The notes: generated by a model not told the origin, from the sequence alone. DNA of 48,249 bases from CAZPXF01 sp964590945 (GCA_964590945.1 CAZPXF010000003.1:1-48249); one strand, 5' to 3'. Counted from the stretch's first letter, positions 31,950 through 40,301 are shown. Numbers and translations are program-made.

Positions 31950-32694
31950 AAAAGAAAAAAAGAGTACAAAGAAAAGCATAGTTTTCCTGGGCGCGGCTGC
32001 TTTTGTGATCGCGGCGGTCCTGATTCTGGTGTTTCTGTTCCGCGTGCAGCAGATAGAGGTCACCGGAAATGAATTCTGCAGCAGCGAAGCCATTGAGGAC
32101 TGGGTGATGAAGGACGTATATCTGGATAATTCTATCCTTGCGGTTCTGCAAAGCAAAGACAAAGCGGACGCGCCTCCTGTGGTGGATTCTGTAAAGGTAT
32201 CGCTCTCCCTTCCGTGGGCGCTTCGGGTATCTGTGAAGGAAAAGGAAATGGCGGGATATTTCCGGCAGGAAAAGAAGAATTATTATTTTGATCAGGAAGG
32301 ATACGTCCTGTGCGCGACTAAGGAAACGTATGACGGGGTGATACAGGTGGAAGGATTTGTAAGCCAGAGCACAGCGCCAGGAGAACAGATCGCGACGGAG
32401 TATCCGGAGGTATTTGCATCCATTGCGGAAGTTTCCGCCGCGCTGAAGGAACAAAAGCTTTCACCGGACAAAATGAAGGTGGAGGATGATGAGATTTCGC
32501 TTGTATTCAAAATGATCCAGGTGAAGCTTGGAAAAGACGAGCTTACCGGGCGCGTGGCGCAGCTTCCGGAAATATTGCAGATGCTCAGCGGCGAGTCAGG
32601 AACTCTCCATGTGGAAAAATATACCTCCGATTCGAAAGCAATTTGGTTTGAAGATGCAAAAAATGAGAAAATTTCCGTGAAATCTATTGATTAA
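31942..32694 (+). CDS. ftsQ: FtsQ/DivIB-like divisome protein
   Basis: 250 residues from the ATG at 31942, 8 bases after GGGAG; an ATG at 31936 is too close to it. A basic cytoplasmic start (SKKEKKSTKKS), one transmembrane helix (about 15-35, VIAAVLILVFLFRV), then a POTRA-like segment (VQQIEVTGNEFCSSEAIEDW) and the beta domain of FtsQ/DivIB. It links the divisome scaffold with FtsL. Sequence is divergent, so the call is from topology, POTRA motif and position before ftsZ. Confidence 0.85.
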   Translation: MSKKEKKSTKKSIVFLGAAAFVIAAVLILVFLFRVQQIEVTGNEFCSSEAIEDWVMKDVYLDNSILAVLQSKDKADAPPVVDSVKVSLSLPWALRVSVKEKEMAGYFRQEKKNYYFDQEGYVLCATKETYDGVIQVEGFVSQSTAPGEQIATEYPEVFASIAEVSAALKEQKLSPDKMKVEDDEISLVFKMIQVKLGKDELTGRVAQLPEILQMLSGESGTLHVEKYTSDSKAIWFEDAKNEKISVKSID

Positions 32695-32789
32695 TTAGAA
32701 GAAATCCGATAATATTGGAGTATATGAATATTCTGATATGATTAAGATTAAGAAAAACTTTAGATAGAATTTAAAAGGAGGACAAACCC

Positions 32790-34049
32790 TTGTTAGAAAT
32801 TAAAACAAATGAATCAGAATCAGCTGCGAAAATTGTGATTGTCGGCGTTGGCGGCGGCGGAAACAACGCAGTAAACAGAATGATTGACGAACAGATCGGC
32901 GGTGTGGAATTTATCGCGATCAACACAGATAAGCAGGCGCTGCAGTTGTGTAAGGCTCCGACACTTATGCAGATCGGCGATAAGCTGACGAAAGGTCTTG
33001 GAGCAGGAGCCAAGCCTGAGGTTGGCGAGAAGGCTGCTGAGGAAAGCGCAGAAGAGATTTCATCCGCTCTCAAGGGAGCCGATATGGTATTTGTTACATG
33101 TGGTATGGGAGGCGGAACAGGAACGGGAGCCGCGCCGGTTGTCGCACGTATTGCGAAGCAGCAGGGCGCGCTCACAGTCGGCGTAGTTACCAAGCCTTTC
33201 CGTTTTGAATCCAAGACACGTATGAATAATGCCCTTGCAGGTATCGAGAAGCTGAAAGAAGGCGTGGATACGCTGATCGTCATTCCGAATGACAAGCTTC
33301 TTGAGATCGTTGACCGCAAGACTACGATGCCGGAGGCTTTGAGGAAAGCCGACGAAGTATTGAAGCAGGGCGTTCAGGGCATCACAGATCTTATTAATCT
33401 TCCGGCTCTTATCAATCTTGACTTTGCCGATGTTCAGACAGTCATGGCTGACAAGGGTATTGCACATATCGGTATCGGCGTTGGAAAGGGCGACGATAAG
33501 GCGATCGAGGCTGTTAAGCAGGCCGTAACAAGTCCGCTTCTTGAGACAACGATCGCAGGAGCGTCCCATGTTATCATCAATGTATCCGGAGATATCACGC
33601 TCATGGATGCAAGCGATGCGGCGGAGTATGTTCAGGATCTTGCGGGAGAGGAAGCGAATATCATCTTCGGCGCTATGTATGACGATTCCAAGCCGGAGGA
33701 GGCTCGCATTACCGTTATCGCGACAGGACTTCACAGCACGAATGGCACGGCGTCCAAGATCAAATCCCGTATGGAGAATACGTCCAGAGTAAGACCTGCA
33801 AGCGAGAGCAATCTGTTTGGCGGTTCTACGGGTTCAGGCTATACGGCTCCGAAGACGGAGAACTACTATGAGAAGCCGGATCCTCAGCCGCAGCCTGCAC
33901 GTCCATCCTATGCAGATCCGAAGTATACGGAACCGAAGTATACAGAGCAGCCATATCAGGCTCCGAAATATACAGAGCCGGCAGCCCCGCAGAGGACGGT
34001 GAAGGAAGAGACGATCAAGATTCCGGATTTCTTCAAGAACAGAAGATAA
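32790..34049 (+). CDS. ftsZ: FtsZ: tubulin-like cell division GTPase
   Basis: 419 residues from a TTG start with AAAGGAGG 8 bases upstream. GTP-binding signature GMGGGTGTGAAPVVA (about 107-121), N-terminal KIVIVGVGGGGNNAVNRM, and T7 loop NLDFADVQTVM. A variable linker (about 335-405) includes PKYTEP-type repeats and many Pro. A C-terminal conserved peptide follows (IKIPDFFKNRR) for FtsA/SepF-like partners. It polymerises into the Z-ring. Last gene of the dcw cluster, ended by a terminator at 34086-34124. Confidence 0.98.
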   Translation: MLEIKTNESESAAKIVIVGVGGGGNNAVNRMIDEQIGGVEFIAINTDKQALQLCKAPTLMQIGDKLTKGLGAGAKPEVGEKAAEESAEEISSALKGADMVFVTCGMGGGTGTGAAPVVARIAKQQGALTVGVVTKPFRFESKTRMNNALAGIEKLKEGVDTLIVIPNDKLLEIVDRKTTMPEALRKADEVLKQGVQGITDLINLPALINLDFADVQTVMADKGIAHIGIGVGKGDDKAIEAVKQAVTSPLLETTIAGASHVIINVSGDITLMDASDAAEYVQDLAGEEANIIFGAMYDDSKPEEARITVIATGLHSTNGTASKIKSRMENTSRVRPASESNLFGGSTGSGYTAPKTENYYEKPDPQPQPARPSYADPKYTEPKYTEQPYQAPKYTEPAAPQRTVKEETIKIPDFFKNRR

Positions 34050-34085
34050 CACATTTCCATTCAGAAGATTTTTATTTTAACTACG

Positions 34086-34124
34086 AAAGACAGACATTGC
34101 AGATGGCAGTGCCTGTCTTTTTTT
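34086..34124 (+). terminator. Terminator after ftsZ
   Basis: AAAGACAG (34086-34093) pairs with CTGTCTTT (34113-34120), extended inward by CA-TG and GC pairs, and is followed by a run of T. It ends the dcw transcript. Confidence 0.8.
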
Positions 34125-34191
34125 ACAGTCTGCCATGCATCGAAGCGTGATCGCGCCGCCATGTCAGGGACTCGCACAGCTAACAGATATT

Positions 34192-34257
34192 TGTCGAAGG
34201 AAAATCAAGGCGCTCTGTCAGCGTACGACAAATTTCATTCATTCTCCATTTTATAAT
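34192..34257 (+). promoter_or_regulatory. spoIIGA-sigE promoter region with Spo0A boxes
   Basis: TGTCGAA at 34192-34198 is a perfect Spo0A box. TACGACA at 34224-34230 is a 6-of-7 match on the other strand. TATAAT at 34252-34257 is a consensus -10 with no -35 at 17 bp; the second box sits in the place of the -35. This mirrors the B. subtilis spoIIG promoter, activated by Spo0A~P. A 7-bp hairpin (34268-34291) lies in the leader. The rest of 34125-34335 shows no gene. Confidence 0.65.
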
Positions 34258-34335
34258 TTTCATTGCATACCCTCGAAATACCCGGAGGGTAAATATCCCA
34301 ACTATATTTCGTGTTCCGGAGAAAGAAGGTGGAAC

Positions 34336-35118
34336 ATGTATAACGAAGTGTATATAGACCTGTTGTTTTTGATGAACTTCTTGATGGATACGCTTGTACT
34401 TTTGATCGTGAGAAGGATTCTTGGACGCCGCGCCACGCTGAAAAGAATTCTGGCGGGAAGTGCAGTGGGAGCATGTATGACATGTCTGATCGTCGCGCTC
34501 CCGCCTGGAGGAAGCATATTGAAATTTCTTCTGTTTCATATACTGGCGTCGTCGTCGATGATCATCATCGGCCTCAAAATCATGGAGGTACGCAGTTTCG
34601 TGGAAGCTTATATCGTTCTGTATATCAGCGGTTTCCTTCTGGGAGGGGTCTTTCAGTGGCTGTCCCAGTATGTGCGCTATATAAGCATATTCTTTGCTTT
34701 TGCGGTGGCGAGCTATTTTACCGTGCTGGCAATATGGAGCTATATCGTATACCTGAGAAGAATTGAAGAATTCCGGTGCCGGGTAACATTTTATCTGGAC
34801 GGGGAAACATACAGACTGAAAGCGCTGATCGATTCGGGAAACAGTCTGATGGATCCGGATACAGGCAAGCCGGTGTGCATCATGGAAAGGAGCATAATCG
34901 AACCTTTGCTTAAGAAACGGGGACTGGCAATGCTATCCTTTATCCCGTATAACTCTTTGGGAAATGTAAATGGGGAGCTGCCGACGGTGCAGGTTGGCAG
35001 GATCTGCATTCACAGAAATACGGAAAAATGGGTGGAAAAACCGGTGATTGGAATATGTTCGCAGAAGCTTTCATCCGGCGGGGAATATCAGATGATCCTG
35101 AACCCGGAAATACTGTGA
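34336..35118 (+). CDS. spoIIGA: SpoIIGA: sigma-E processing membrane peptidase
   Basis: 260 residues from the ATG at 34336 (AAGGTGG upstream); the frame is open back to 34135 but that stretch is the promoter region. Five or so N-terminal transmembrane helices (YNEVYIDLLFLMNFLMDTLV onward) and a C-terminal aspartic-protease domain with LIDSGNSLMDP. The DSGN Asp is the catalytic residue. In the mother cell it activates pro-SigE after signalling from the forespore. It precedes sigE by 70 bases and is in one transcript with it. Confidence 0.9.
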   Translation: MYNEVYIDLLFLMNFLMDTLVLLIVRRILGRRATLKRILAGSAVGACMTCLIVALPPGGSILKFLLFHILASSSMIIIGLKIMEVRSFVEAYIVLYISGFLLGGVFQWLSQYVRYISIFFAFAVASYFTVLAIWSYIVYLRRIEEFRCRVTFYLDGETYRLKALIDSGNSLMDPDTGKPVCIMERSIIEPLLKKRGLAMLSFIPYNSLGNVNGELPTVQVGRICIHRNTEKWVEKPVIGICSQKLSSGGEYQMILNPEIL

Positions 35119-35188
35119 TGCAGCAGCGCGGGGCGCAGAGAAGTCCGCAGGCAATCGCGGATACTATAATATCAGGAGGAGTAAATAC

Positions 35189-35929
35189 ATGTTAGTAAAA
35201 GTAGCAGTGCCGGATAAATTCCGATTAAAGGTTCTACCAAATTTTAAAAGCGTGATCTTTCCCTCAAGGGGAGATATCCATTATATCGGAGGGGCGGACA
35301 TATTGCCTGTCCCTCTGGAGGAGGAAGAAGAAACAAAGATGATCCGGCTCCTTTCGGAGGAGGAAAATGAAGGAGCGAAAAAGAAACTGATCGAGCATAA
35401 CCTCCGGCTGGTCGTATATATTGCAAAAAAGTTTGATAATACCGGGGTTGGGGTGGAGGATCTGATCTCCATTGGAACGATCGGCCTGATCAAGGCGATC
35501 AACACATTCAACCCGACGAAGAAGATCAAGCTTGCTACCTATGCGTCCCGGTGTATCGAAAATGAGATCCTGATGTATTTAAGGAGAAATAATAAGACAA
35601 AGCTGGAGGTGTCCATCGATGAGCCGCTGAATGTGGACTGGGACGGGAATGAGCTTCTATTGTCCGACATCCTTGGAACAGACGAGGATATCATTTACCG
35701 GGATATCGAGATGGAGGCGGAGAAGAAGCTGCTTTTAAATGCCATGAAGAAGCTTTCCAACCGGGAGAGAGTGATCGTGGAGATGAGATACGGCCTGAAC
35801 AGTGAGGACGGCGGTGAGAAGACGCAGAAGGAGGTGGCGGATATCCTTGGGATTTCGCAGTCCTACATATCAAGGCTCGAGAAAAAGATCATGGTACGTC
35901 TGAAGCGTGAAATTGTCCGCTATGAGTAG
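35189..35929 (+). CDS. sigE: SigE: mother-cell sporulation sigma factor (pro-sigma-E)
   Basis: 246 residues, ATG at 35189 with AGGAGGAG. The N-terminal 27 or so residues (MLVKVAVPDKFRLKVLP...) are the hydrophobic pro-sequence region that SpoIIGA removes. Regions 2 (LIEHNLRLVVYIAKKFDNTG, DLISIGTIGLIKAINTF) and 4 (KEVADILGISQSYISRLEKK) are intact. SigE drives early mother-cell genes after engulfment starts. Its pairing with spoIIGA and sigG nearby is typical of Bacillota. Confidence 0.97.
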   Translation: MLVKVAVPDKFRLKVLPNFKSVIFPSRGDIHYIGGADILPVPLEEEEETKMIRLLSEEENEGAKKKLIEHNLRLVVYIAKKFDNTGVGVEDLISIGTIGLIKAINTFNPTKKIKLATYASRCIENEILMYLRRNNKTKLEVSIDEPLNVDWDGNELLLSDILGTDEDIIYRDIEMEAEKKLLLNAMKKLSNRERVIVEMRYGLNSEDGGEKTQKEVADILGISQSYISRLEKKIMVRLKREIVRYE

Positions 35930-36015
35930 AAATAAAAATGTGCGCGCCGGAAATGTTTGTATTCTAAATAGATGGGAAACGTGTTAAAATGAAAAGAAAA
36001 AAAGGGGCAGATAAT

Positions 36016-37620
36016 ATGAAGCTTACATTTATCGGTGCTGCACATGAGGTTACGGGAAGCTGTCATCTCCTCGAAGTCGGAAATAACCGTATTCTGATCG
36101 ATTGCGGTATGGAGCAGGGGCAGGATCTCTACGAGAACCAGAAGATTCCGGCGACACCGGACAGTATTGATTATATTTTGCTGACGCATGCACATATCGA
36201 CCATTCGGGACTGATCCCGTTGATGGTGAAAGAGGGCTTTCAGGGGCAGATCGTTACGACCTTTGCGACGTCGGATCTGTGCCGTGTGATGCTTCTTGAC
36301 AGCGCGCATATTCAGGAATTTGAGGCGGAATGGAAAAACAGAAAGGCAAGAAGAGCCGGTCTTCCGGATTATGAGCCGATCTACACGGTAAACGATGCGG
36401 CAGCGTCACTGGAGCTGTTCGCTCCGGTAGATTACGGCCAGAAGATCGATCTGTGCGAGGGAGTAAAGGTGCGCTTTACAGACGTCGGCCATCTGCTCGG
36501 TTCGGCATGTATCGAGGTCTGGGCGGAGGAGAACGGAAGATCAAAGAAGATCGTATTTTCCGGAGATATTGGAAATAAGAACCAGCCGATCATCCGCAAT
36601 CCGGGAAAGGTCAGCGAGGCGGACTATGTAGTTACGGAGTCAACATACGGCGACCGTCTGCACGGAGACCATACGCCGGATTATATTGGAGATTTTACCC
36701 GCATTTTGAAGGAGACCTTTGACCGCGGCGGGAACGTGGTGATTCCTTCCTTTGCAGTCGGAAGAACACAGGAGATCCTGTATTTTATGCGCGAGATCAA
36801 GGAGCGGGGACTTCTTGGGGAATACAACGATTGTCTGGTCTACGTGGACAGTCCGCTGGCGATCGAGGCGACAAATATTTTCACAAAAAATATGAAGGGC
36901 TGCTTCGATGAGAAGGCTATGGAGCTTGTGAACCGCGGGATCAATCCGCTTGTATTCCAGGGACTCAAAACGACGACGACAAGCGATGAATCCAGGCAGA
37001 TCAATTTCATCGAGAGGCCGAAGGTGATCATATCGGCGTCCGGTATGTGTGAAGCGGGGCGTATCCGCCATCATCTGAAGCACAATCTCTGGCGGGAGGA
37101 GTGCACGATCCTTTTTGTCGGGTATCAGGCGGTCGGAACGCTTGGAAGGAAGCTTCTGGACGGAGCCACCCATGTCAAGCTCTTCGGAGAGGATATCGAG
37201 GTATGCGCACGGATTGAGGTGCTGCAGGGGATCAGCGGACATGCAGACCAGGCGGGACTTCTGGAGTGGCTGCGTGGATTTGAGAGCGATATCCAGCATG
37301 TATTTGTTGTCCACGGAGAGGATCAGGTCACGGATCAGTATGCACAGAAGATTACGGAGGAACTGGGATGGAAGGCGTTTGCGCCGTACTCCGGCGGCTG
37401 TGTGGATCTTTTGACCGGAGAGATCCTTTCGGAAGGGTTGCCGATCCGGAAGGAGGCCAGAAAACCTGTTCAGCGCCATGCGAAGGATATTTATTCGAGA
37501 CTGGTTCAGGCAGGACGCCGGCTGATGCTGGTCATTGAACACAATGAGGGCGGGGCAAATAAAGATCTTGCGAAATTTATGAACGAGATCCAGTCGCTCT
37601 GTGATAAATGGGACAGATGA
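36016..37620 (+). CDS. MBL-fold beta-CASP ribonuclease (CPSF/YSH1-like)
   Basis: 534 residues from the ATG at 36016, with GGGG upstream; an ATG at 35989 has none. Metallo-beta-lactamase motifs in order: HEVTGSCH, LTHAHIDHSG (HxHxDH), DVGHLLGSAC, SGDIG. A beta-CASP insert follows (SFAVGRTQEIL, ISASGMCEAGRIRHHL) and C-terminal GISGHADQAGLLEW and VHGEDQV. Such proteins cleave or trim RNA using two zinc ions. It is a distinct family from RNase J, which also has these folds. A weak extended -10 (TGTTAAAAT) upstream of 35990 may be its promoter. Targets unknown. Confidence 0.85.
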   Translation: MKLTFIGAAHEVTGSCHLLEVGNNRILIDCGMEQGQDLYENQKIPATPDSIDYILLTHAHIDHSGLIPLMVKEGFQGQIVTTFATSDLCRVMLLDSAHIQEFEAEWKNRKARRAGLPDYEPIYTVNDAAASLELFAPVDYGQKIDLCEGVKVRFTDVGHLLGSACIEVWAEENGRSKKIVFSGDIGNKNQPIIRNPGKVSEADYVVTESTYGDRLHGDHTPDYIGDFTRILKETFDRGGNVVIPSFAVGRTQEILYFMREIKERGLLGEYNDCLVYVDSPLAIEATNIFTKNMKGCFDEKAMELVNRGINPLVFQGLKTTTTSDESRQINFIERPKVIISASGMCEAGRIRHHLKHNLWREECTILFVGYQAVGTLGRKLLDGATHVKLFGEDIEVCARIEVLQGISGHADQAGLLEWLRGFESDIQHVFVVHGEDQVTDQYAQKITEELGWKAFAPYSGGCVDLLTGEILSEGLPIRKEARKPVQRHAKDIYSRLVQAGRRLMLVIEHNEGGANKDLAKFMNEIQSLCDKWDR

Positions 37621-37675
37621 TCGTTTATTTAAAAGGATAAAGGGCTGTCCTATAAATGCGAAGGAGAAATGGATT

Positions 37676-38575
37676 ATGAGCTTAACAGGTATATTGGCGG
37701 GCATTATCATTGGCGCTGTCATTGGATATGGCACGAATTATATTGCAGTGAAAATGCTGTTCCGCCCTCTTCGTCAGGTGCGGATCGGCGTGATCACGGT
37801 TCCTCTTACGCCGGGAATCATTCCGCGCAGGCAGGGGCAGCTTGCGCATGCTCTTGGCAAGGCAGTCGGAGAGCAGCTTTTTACAAAGGATGATCTGAAA
37901 TCCATGCTTGTATCAGAGGAGATCCGGGGCTCTGTTGTCCGCGGACTTCTGGAGAGCATGAAGCAGTCGGGCGCGGAGGAAAAGGGGATTCGGGAGACGG
38001 TTCGGGAGTTTGTTCCGGAATATCTCTATGAGCAGTCCAAAGAACGGCTTGAGGATTCTCTGGTGGCGATGATCAGCCGCGGTATTCTGGACGTTGATTT
38101 CGGCGGTATTATTTTGACGGAAGGAAAGAAAGCGGTTCAAGAGAAATTGTCGGGTTCCATGATCGGAATGTTCCTGAATGACAGCGTGCTTGCGTCTTTG
38201 GCAGAGCCGATCGGTGATTATGCGGAGAAGTATCTCAGGGAGAATGCAGAGGATCTTGTCCGTCCGGCGGTTCAGGATAATATCAGGCGGATCGAGGGGG
38301 AAACAGTTGCGGATATCATGAAAGCGCTCGACGTCTCAGACGGGCTTCTGTTCAGCGTCCTTTCACAGATGTATGATAAGATCATGAACGGAGGCCTTGA
38401 TACGCTCCTTGAACATCTGGATATCAGCCGTATCGTAGAGCATAAGGTAAATATGATGCACCCGGAGGATATCGAGGAACTTGTTCTCTCTGTCATGAAG
38501 AATGAGCTGAAGATGGTCGTGCGTCTGGGAGCGCTCATCGGAGCCGTGCTCGGACTGTGGAACGGACTGTTTTAA
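37676..38575 (+). CDS. DUF445 family membrane-associated protein
   Basis: 299 residues from the ATG at 37676 (AAGGAGA upstream); an in-frame ATG at 37601 lies in the end of the preceding gene. The N-terminus has a transmembrane helix (LAGIIIGAVIGYGTNYIAVK), then the DUF445 motif LFRPLRQVRIGVITVPLTPG. A helical middle and a C-terminal hydrophobic helix (GALIGAVLGLWNGLF) follow. DUF445 (YheB-like) proteins are conserved in Firmicutes and of unknown function. Its stop is 80 bases before the sigG leader hairpin, and no strong terminator intervenes. Confidence 0.8.
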   Translation: MSLTGILAGIIIGAVIGYGTNYIAVKMLFRPLRQVRIGVITVPLTPGIIPRRQGQLAHALGKAVGEQLFTKDDLKSMLVSEEIRGSVVRGLLESMKQSGAEEKGIRETVREFVPEYLYEQSKERLEDSLVAMISRGILDVDFGGIILTEGKKAVQEKLSGSMIGMFLNDSVLASLAEPIGDYAEKYLRENAEDLVRPAVQDNIRRIEGETVADIMKALDVSDGLLFSVLSQMYDKIMNGGLDTLLEHLDISRIVEHKVNMMHPEDIEELVLSVMKNELKMVVRLGALIGAVLGLWNGLF

Positions 38576-38655
38576 GCAGGATCTTAAAACAGGCTTGCCA
38601 GCCTCCAAAAGTCAAGGTCTAATATTTTTTTTATTTTTTTCAAATCGGAATATTA

Positions 38656-38720
38656 AAAAGCCATAGTGAGAATCCTCCTGTTAGGAAGAAAATAACAGGA
38701 GGATGTGAACTATGGCTTTT
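38656..38720 (+). promoter_or_regulatory. sigG leader hairpin sequestering the ribosome-binding site and start codon
   Basis: Inner stem: ATCCTCCTGTTA (38672-38683) with TAACAGGAGGAT (38693-38704), 12 perfect pairs, 9-base loop. Outer stem: AAAAGCCATAG (38656-38666) with CTATGGCTTTT (38710-38720), 11 perfect pairs, separated from the inner stem by a 5x5 internal loop. The Shine-Dalgarno AGGAGG (38697-38702) and the ATG (38712-38714) are both in the 3' arms. From memory, the B. subtilis sigG leader has also been reported to limit translation by an RBS-occluding hairpin. Confidence 0.9.
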
Positions 38721-39491
38721 AATAAAGTGGAAATCTGCGGGGTGAATACCTCATCACTTCCGGTGCTGACGGCGTCGGAGAAGGAAGAGCTGCTTTATAA
38801 GATCAAAGAGGGGGATACAAAAGCCAGGGAGAAATTTATTCATGGCAACCTTCGGCTTGTACTCAGTGTGATCAAACGTTTTGGCAATTCCAGTGAGAAT
38901 GCGGACGATCTGTTTCAGATCGGATGTATCGGCCTTATCAAATCGATCGATCATTTTGATACTACCCTTGGGGTACAGTTTTCAACATATGCTGTTCCGA
39001 TGATCATCGGGGAGATCCGAAGATACTTAAGAGATTACTCGGCGATGCGCGTCAGCCGCTCGCTTCGGGATACCGCATATAAGGCGATCCACGCAAAGGA
39101 AATCTATATGCGAAAAAATCTGAAGGAGCCGACCGTTCAGGAGATTGCGGAGGAGATTGGAATCTCCAGGGAGGATATTGTATTTGCCCTGGATGCGATT
39201 CAGGAGCCGATGAGCCTTCAGGAACCTGTATTCACAGACAATGGGGATGCGCTGTATGTGATGGATCAGATCAGCGACCGGAAAAATAAAGAAGAAAAAT
39301 GGATTATGAACCTGTCCCTTGAAGAGGCGATGAAGAGGCTGGGAGAGCGCGAAAAACACATCATTCACCTGCGCTTTTTTGAAGGAAAAACACAGATGGA
39401 GGTGGCGGAAAGCATTGGGATTTCGCAGGCGCAGGTGAGCAGGCTGGAGAAAAATGCTTTGAAAAGCATGAAGCATTATCTGGACCCATAA
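38712..39491 (+). CDS. sigG: SigG: forespore-specific sporulation sigma factor
   Basis: 259 residues. N-terminal KVEICGVNTSSLPVLT is the hallmark of SigG. Region 2 (FIHGNLRLVLSVIKRF, DDLFQIGCIGLIKSIDHF) and region 4 (HLRFFEGKTQMEVAESIGIS) are complete. It directs late forespore genes after engulfment. The ATG at 38712 and its AGGAGG are inside a long hairpin (38656-38720), so translation is likely held low until it opens. No convincing sigma-F/sigma-G promoter was found between 38576 and 38655. Confidence 0.98.
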   Translation: MAFNKVEICGVNTSSLPVLTASEKEELLYKIKEGDTKAREKFIHGNLRLVLSVIKRFGNSSENADDLFQIGCIGLIKSIDHFDTTLGVQFSTYAVPMIIGEIRRYLRDYSAMRVSRSLRDTAYKAIHAKEIYMRKNLKEPTVQEIAEEIGISREDIVFALDAIQEPMSLQEPVFTDNGDALYVMDQISDRKNKEEKWIMNLSLEEAMKRLGEREKHIIHLRFFEGKTQMEVAESIGISQAQVSRLEKNALKSMKHYLDP

Positions 39492-39510
39492 AAAGCAGAT
39501 TCATAAAAAT

Positions 39511-39540
39511 TTGTATTGAAATTTATGAATGTTCATACTA
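39511..39540 (+). promoter_or_regulatory. Possible forespore-type promoter of the 87-residue gene
   Basis: TTGTAT (39511-39516), 17 bp, CATACTA (39534-39540). CATACTA fits the sigma-F/sigma-G -10 (CATnnTA). It also allows a weak sigma-A reading. It is 49 bases after the sigG stop. Confidence 0.4.
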
Positions 39541-39580
39541 TGATGATTAAAAGGGTTATCGAGATAAAGGAGGATGTACA

Positions 39581-39844
39581 ATGTACGAGTATGATGAAGA
39601 GTGTATCAATACTTTTCTGAAGAATCAGCTGCAGCTGTTTGATGAGCCTGTGGCTGAGACATTCCCCGAGGCGGAAGCTTTTCTTGAAGACTGTATGGCG
39701 GCTGTTGTTGATTCACTGGAGGAAGTAAAGGAATATTTTAAAGAGAATGGGATGGATGTTGACGGAATGTCCATAGAAGAATTAGAAGAGGCATCCGAAG
39801 TGTTCGCACTGCCAAATGGTCAGTACCTGATCGTTGAGGGGTAA
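39581..39844 (+). CDS. Small acidic conserved protein (87 residues)
   Basis: ATG at 39581 after AAAGGAGG. The protein is strongly acidic (starts MYEYDEECINTFLKNQLQLF and ends ALPNGQYLIVEG) and predicted mostly helical with no membrane segment. I recall close relatives in Lachnospiraceae that carry the label glyoxalase, but no glyoxalase fold is evident at this size. Gene position right after sigG and a possible forespore-type promoter raise the question of a sporulation role. Function unknown. Confidence 0.65.
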   Translation: MYEYDEECINTFLKNQLQLFDEPVAETFPEAEAFLEDCMAAVVDSLEEVKEYFKENGMDVDGMSIEELEEASEVFALPNGQYLIVEG

Positions 39845-39851
39845 TTTTAAA

Positions 39852-39885
39852 AAAGGCCGCAGTCATTTATTTGTCTGCGGCCTTT
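39852..39885. terminator. Bidirectional terminator, converging small genes
   Basis: AAAGGCCGCAG (39852-39862) pairs with CTGCGGCCTTT (39875-39885) around a 12-base loop. On the minus strand it is followed by a T-run, so it ends the 39867-40301 gene best; the last codons of that gene lie inside the stem. Confidence 0.85.
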
Positions 39886-40301
39886 ACCAATGCATTCTGA
39901 ATGGCTGAGAGGATCAAAGAGGAGGTATATTCCGAATCCTCCGGAAGAGTAATGTCTTCTGTGGACTGCGAAAGAACGATCTGGTCCGCCAGATTTTCCA
40001 TCGAGGACTGAAGCAGAGGATACATGGTTTCCACAGTTTCATCCAGGTTGGAAAAGCGGATGGATTTAATATGATCCTCGTCCACAGTCACCTCCACCTC
40101 CAGATCTGTCTGATCCATGGAGACTGAAGAGGTGTAGGTCCCGGCTGTGTACAGCGCGCCGGATGCAGGTTCTTCCCCGGATCTCCGGCTGCCGAACATG
40201 AAGAACAAAAGGACGGCAAGGATGATCAGGAAGAGAAGAAACAGAGCCGTATATATGATTTCTTTCATATGAAGTACAATGATCTTTGTCTTGGAATGCA
40301 T
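39867..40301 (-). CDS. Single-pass membrane protein with FMN-binding-like domain
   Basis: 144 residues from the ATG at 40301 after GGGAGG; an upstream in-frame ATG at 40367 lacks a ribosome-binding site. A transmembrane helix (about residues 14-35, IYTALFLLFLIILAVLLFF) is followed by an extracytoplasmic domain with GTYTSSVSMDQTDLEVEVTV and IKSIRFSNLDETVETMYPLL. This recalls the FMN-binding domain of RnfG/NqrC, but the flavin-attachment S-G-A-T motif is replaced by YTSSLILSAI. It may be a degenerate flavoprotein or a ligand-binding relative. It is divergent from pth. Confidence 0.6.
   Translation of the reverse strand: MHSKTKIIVLHMKEIIYTALFLLFLIILAVLLFFMFGSRRSGEEPASGALYTAGTYTSSVSMDQTDLEVEVTVDEDHIKSIRFSNLDETVETMYPLLQSSMENLADQIVLSQSTEDITLPEDSEYTSSLILSAIQNALVKAADK

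Noticed and set aside
33910..33985. CRISPR-like or satellite repeat
   Set aside because: The repeats are in frame and code for the FtsZ linker; no spacers or leader.
34135..34335. A longer N-terminus for SpoIIGA
   Set aside because: This stretch contains the promoter and Spo0A boxes; known SpoIIGA proteins start at the MYNEVYIDLLF region and a ribosome-binding site precedes that ATG.
38576..38655. Sigma-F or sigma-G promoter upstream of sigG
   Set aside because: No convincing GYATA or CATnnTA pair with correct spacing could be found by eye, so transcription of sigG may come from further upstream.
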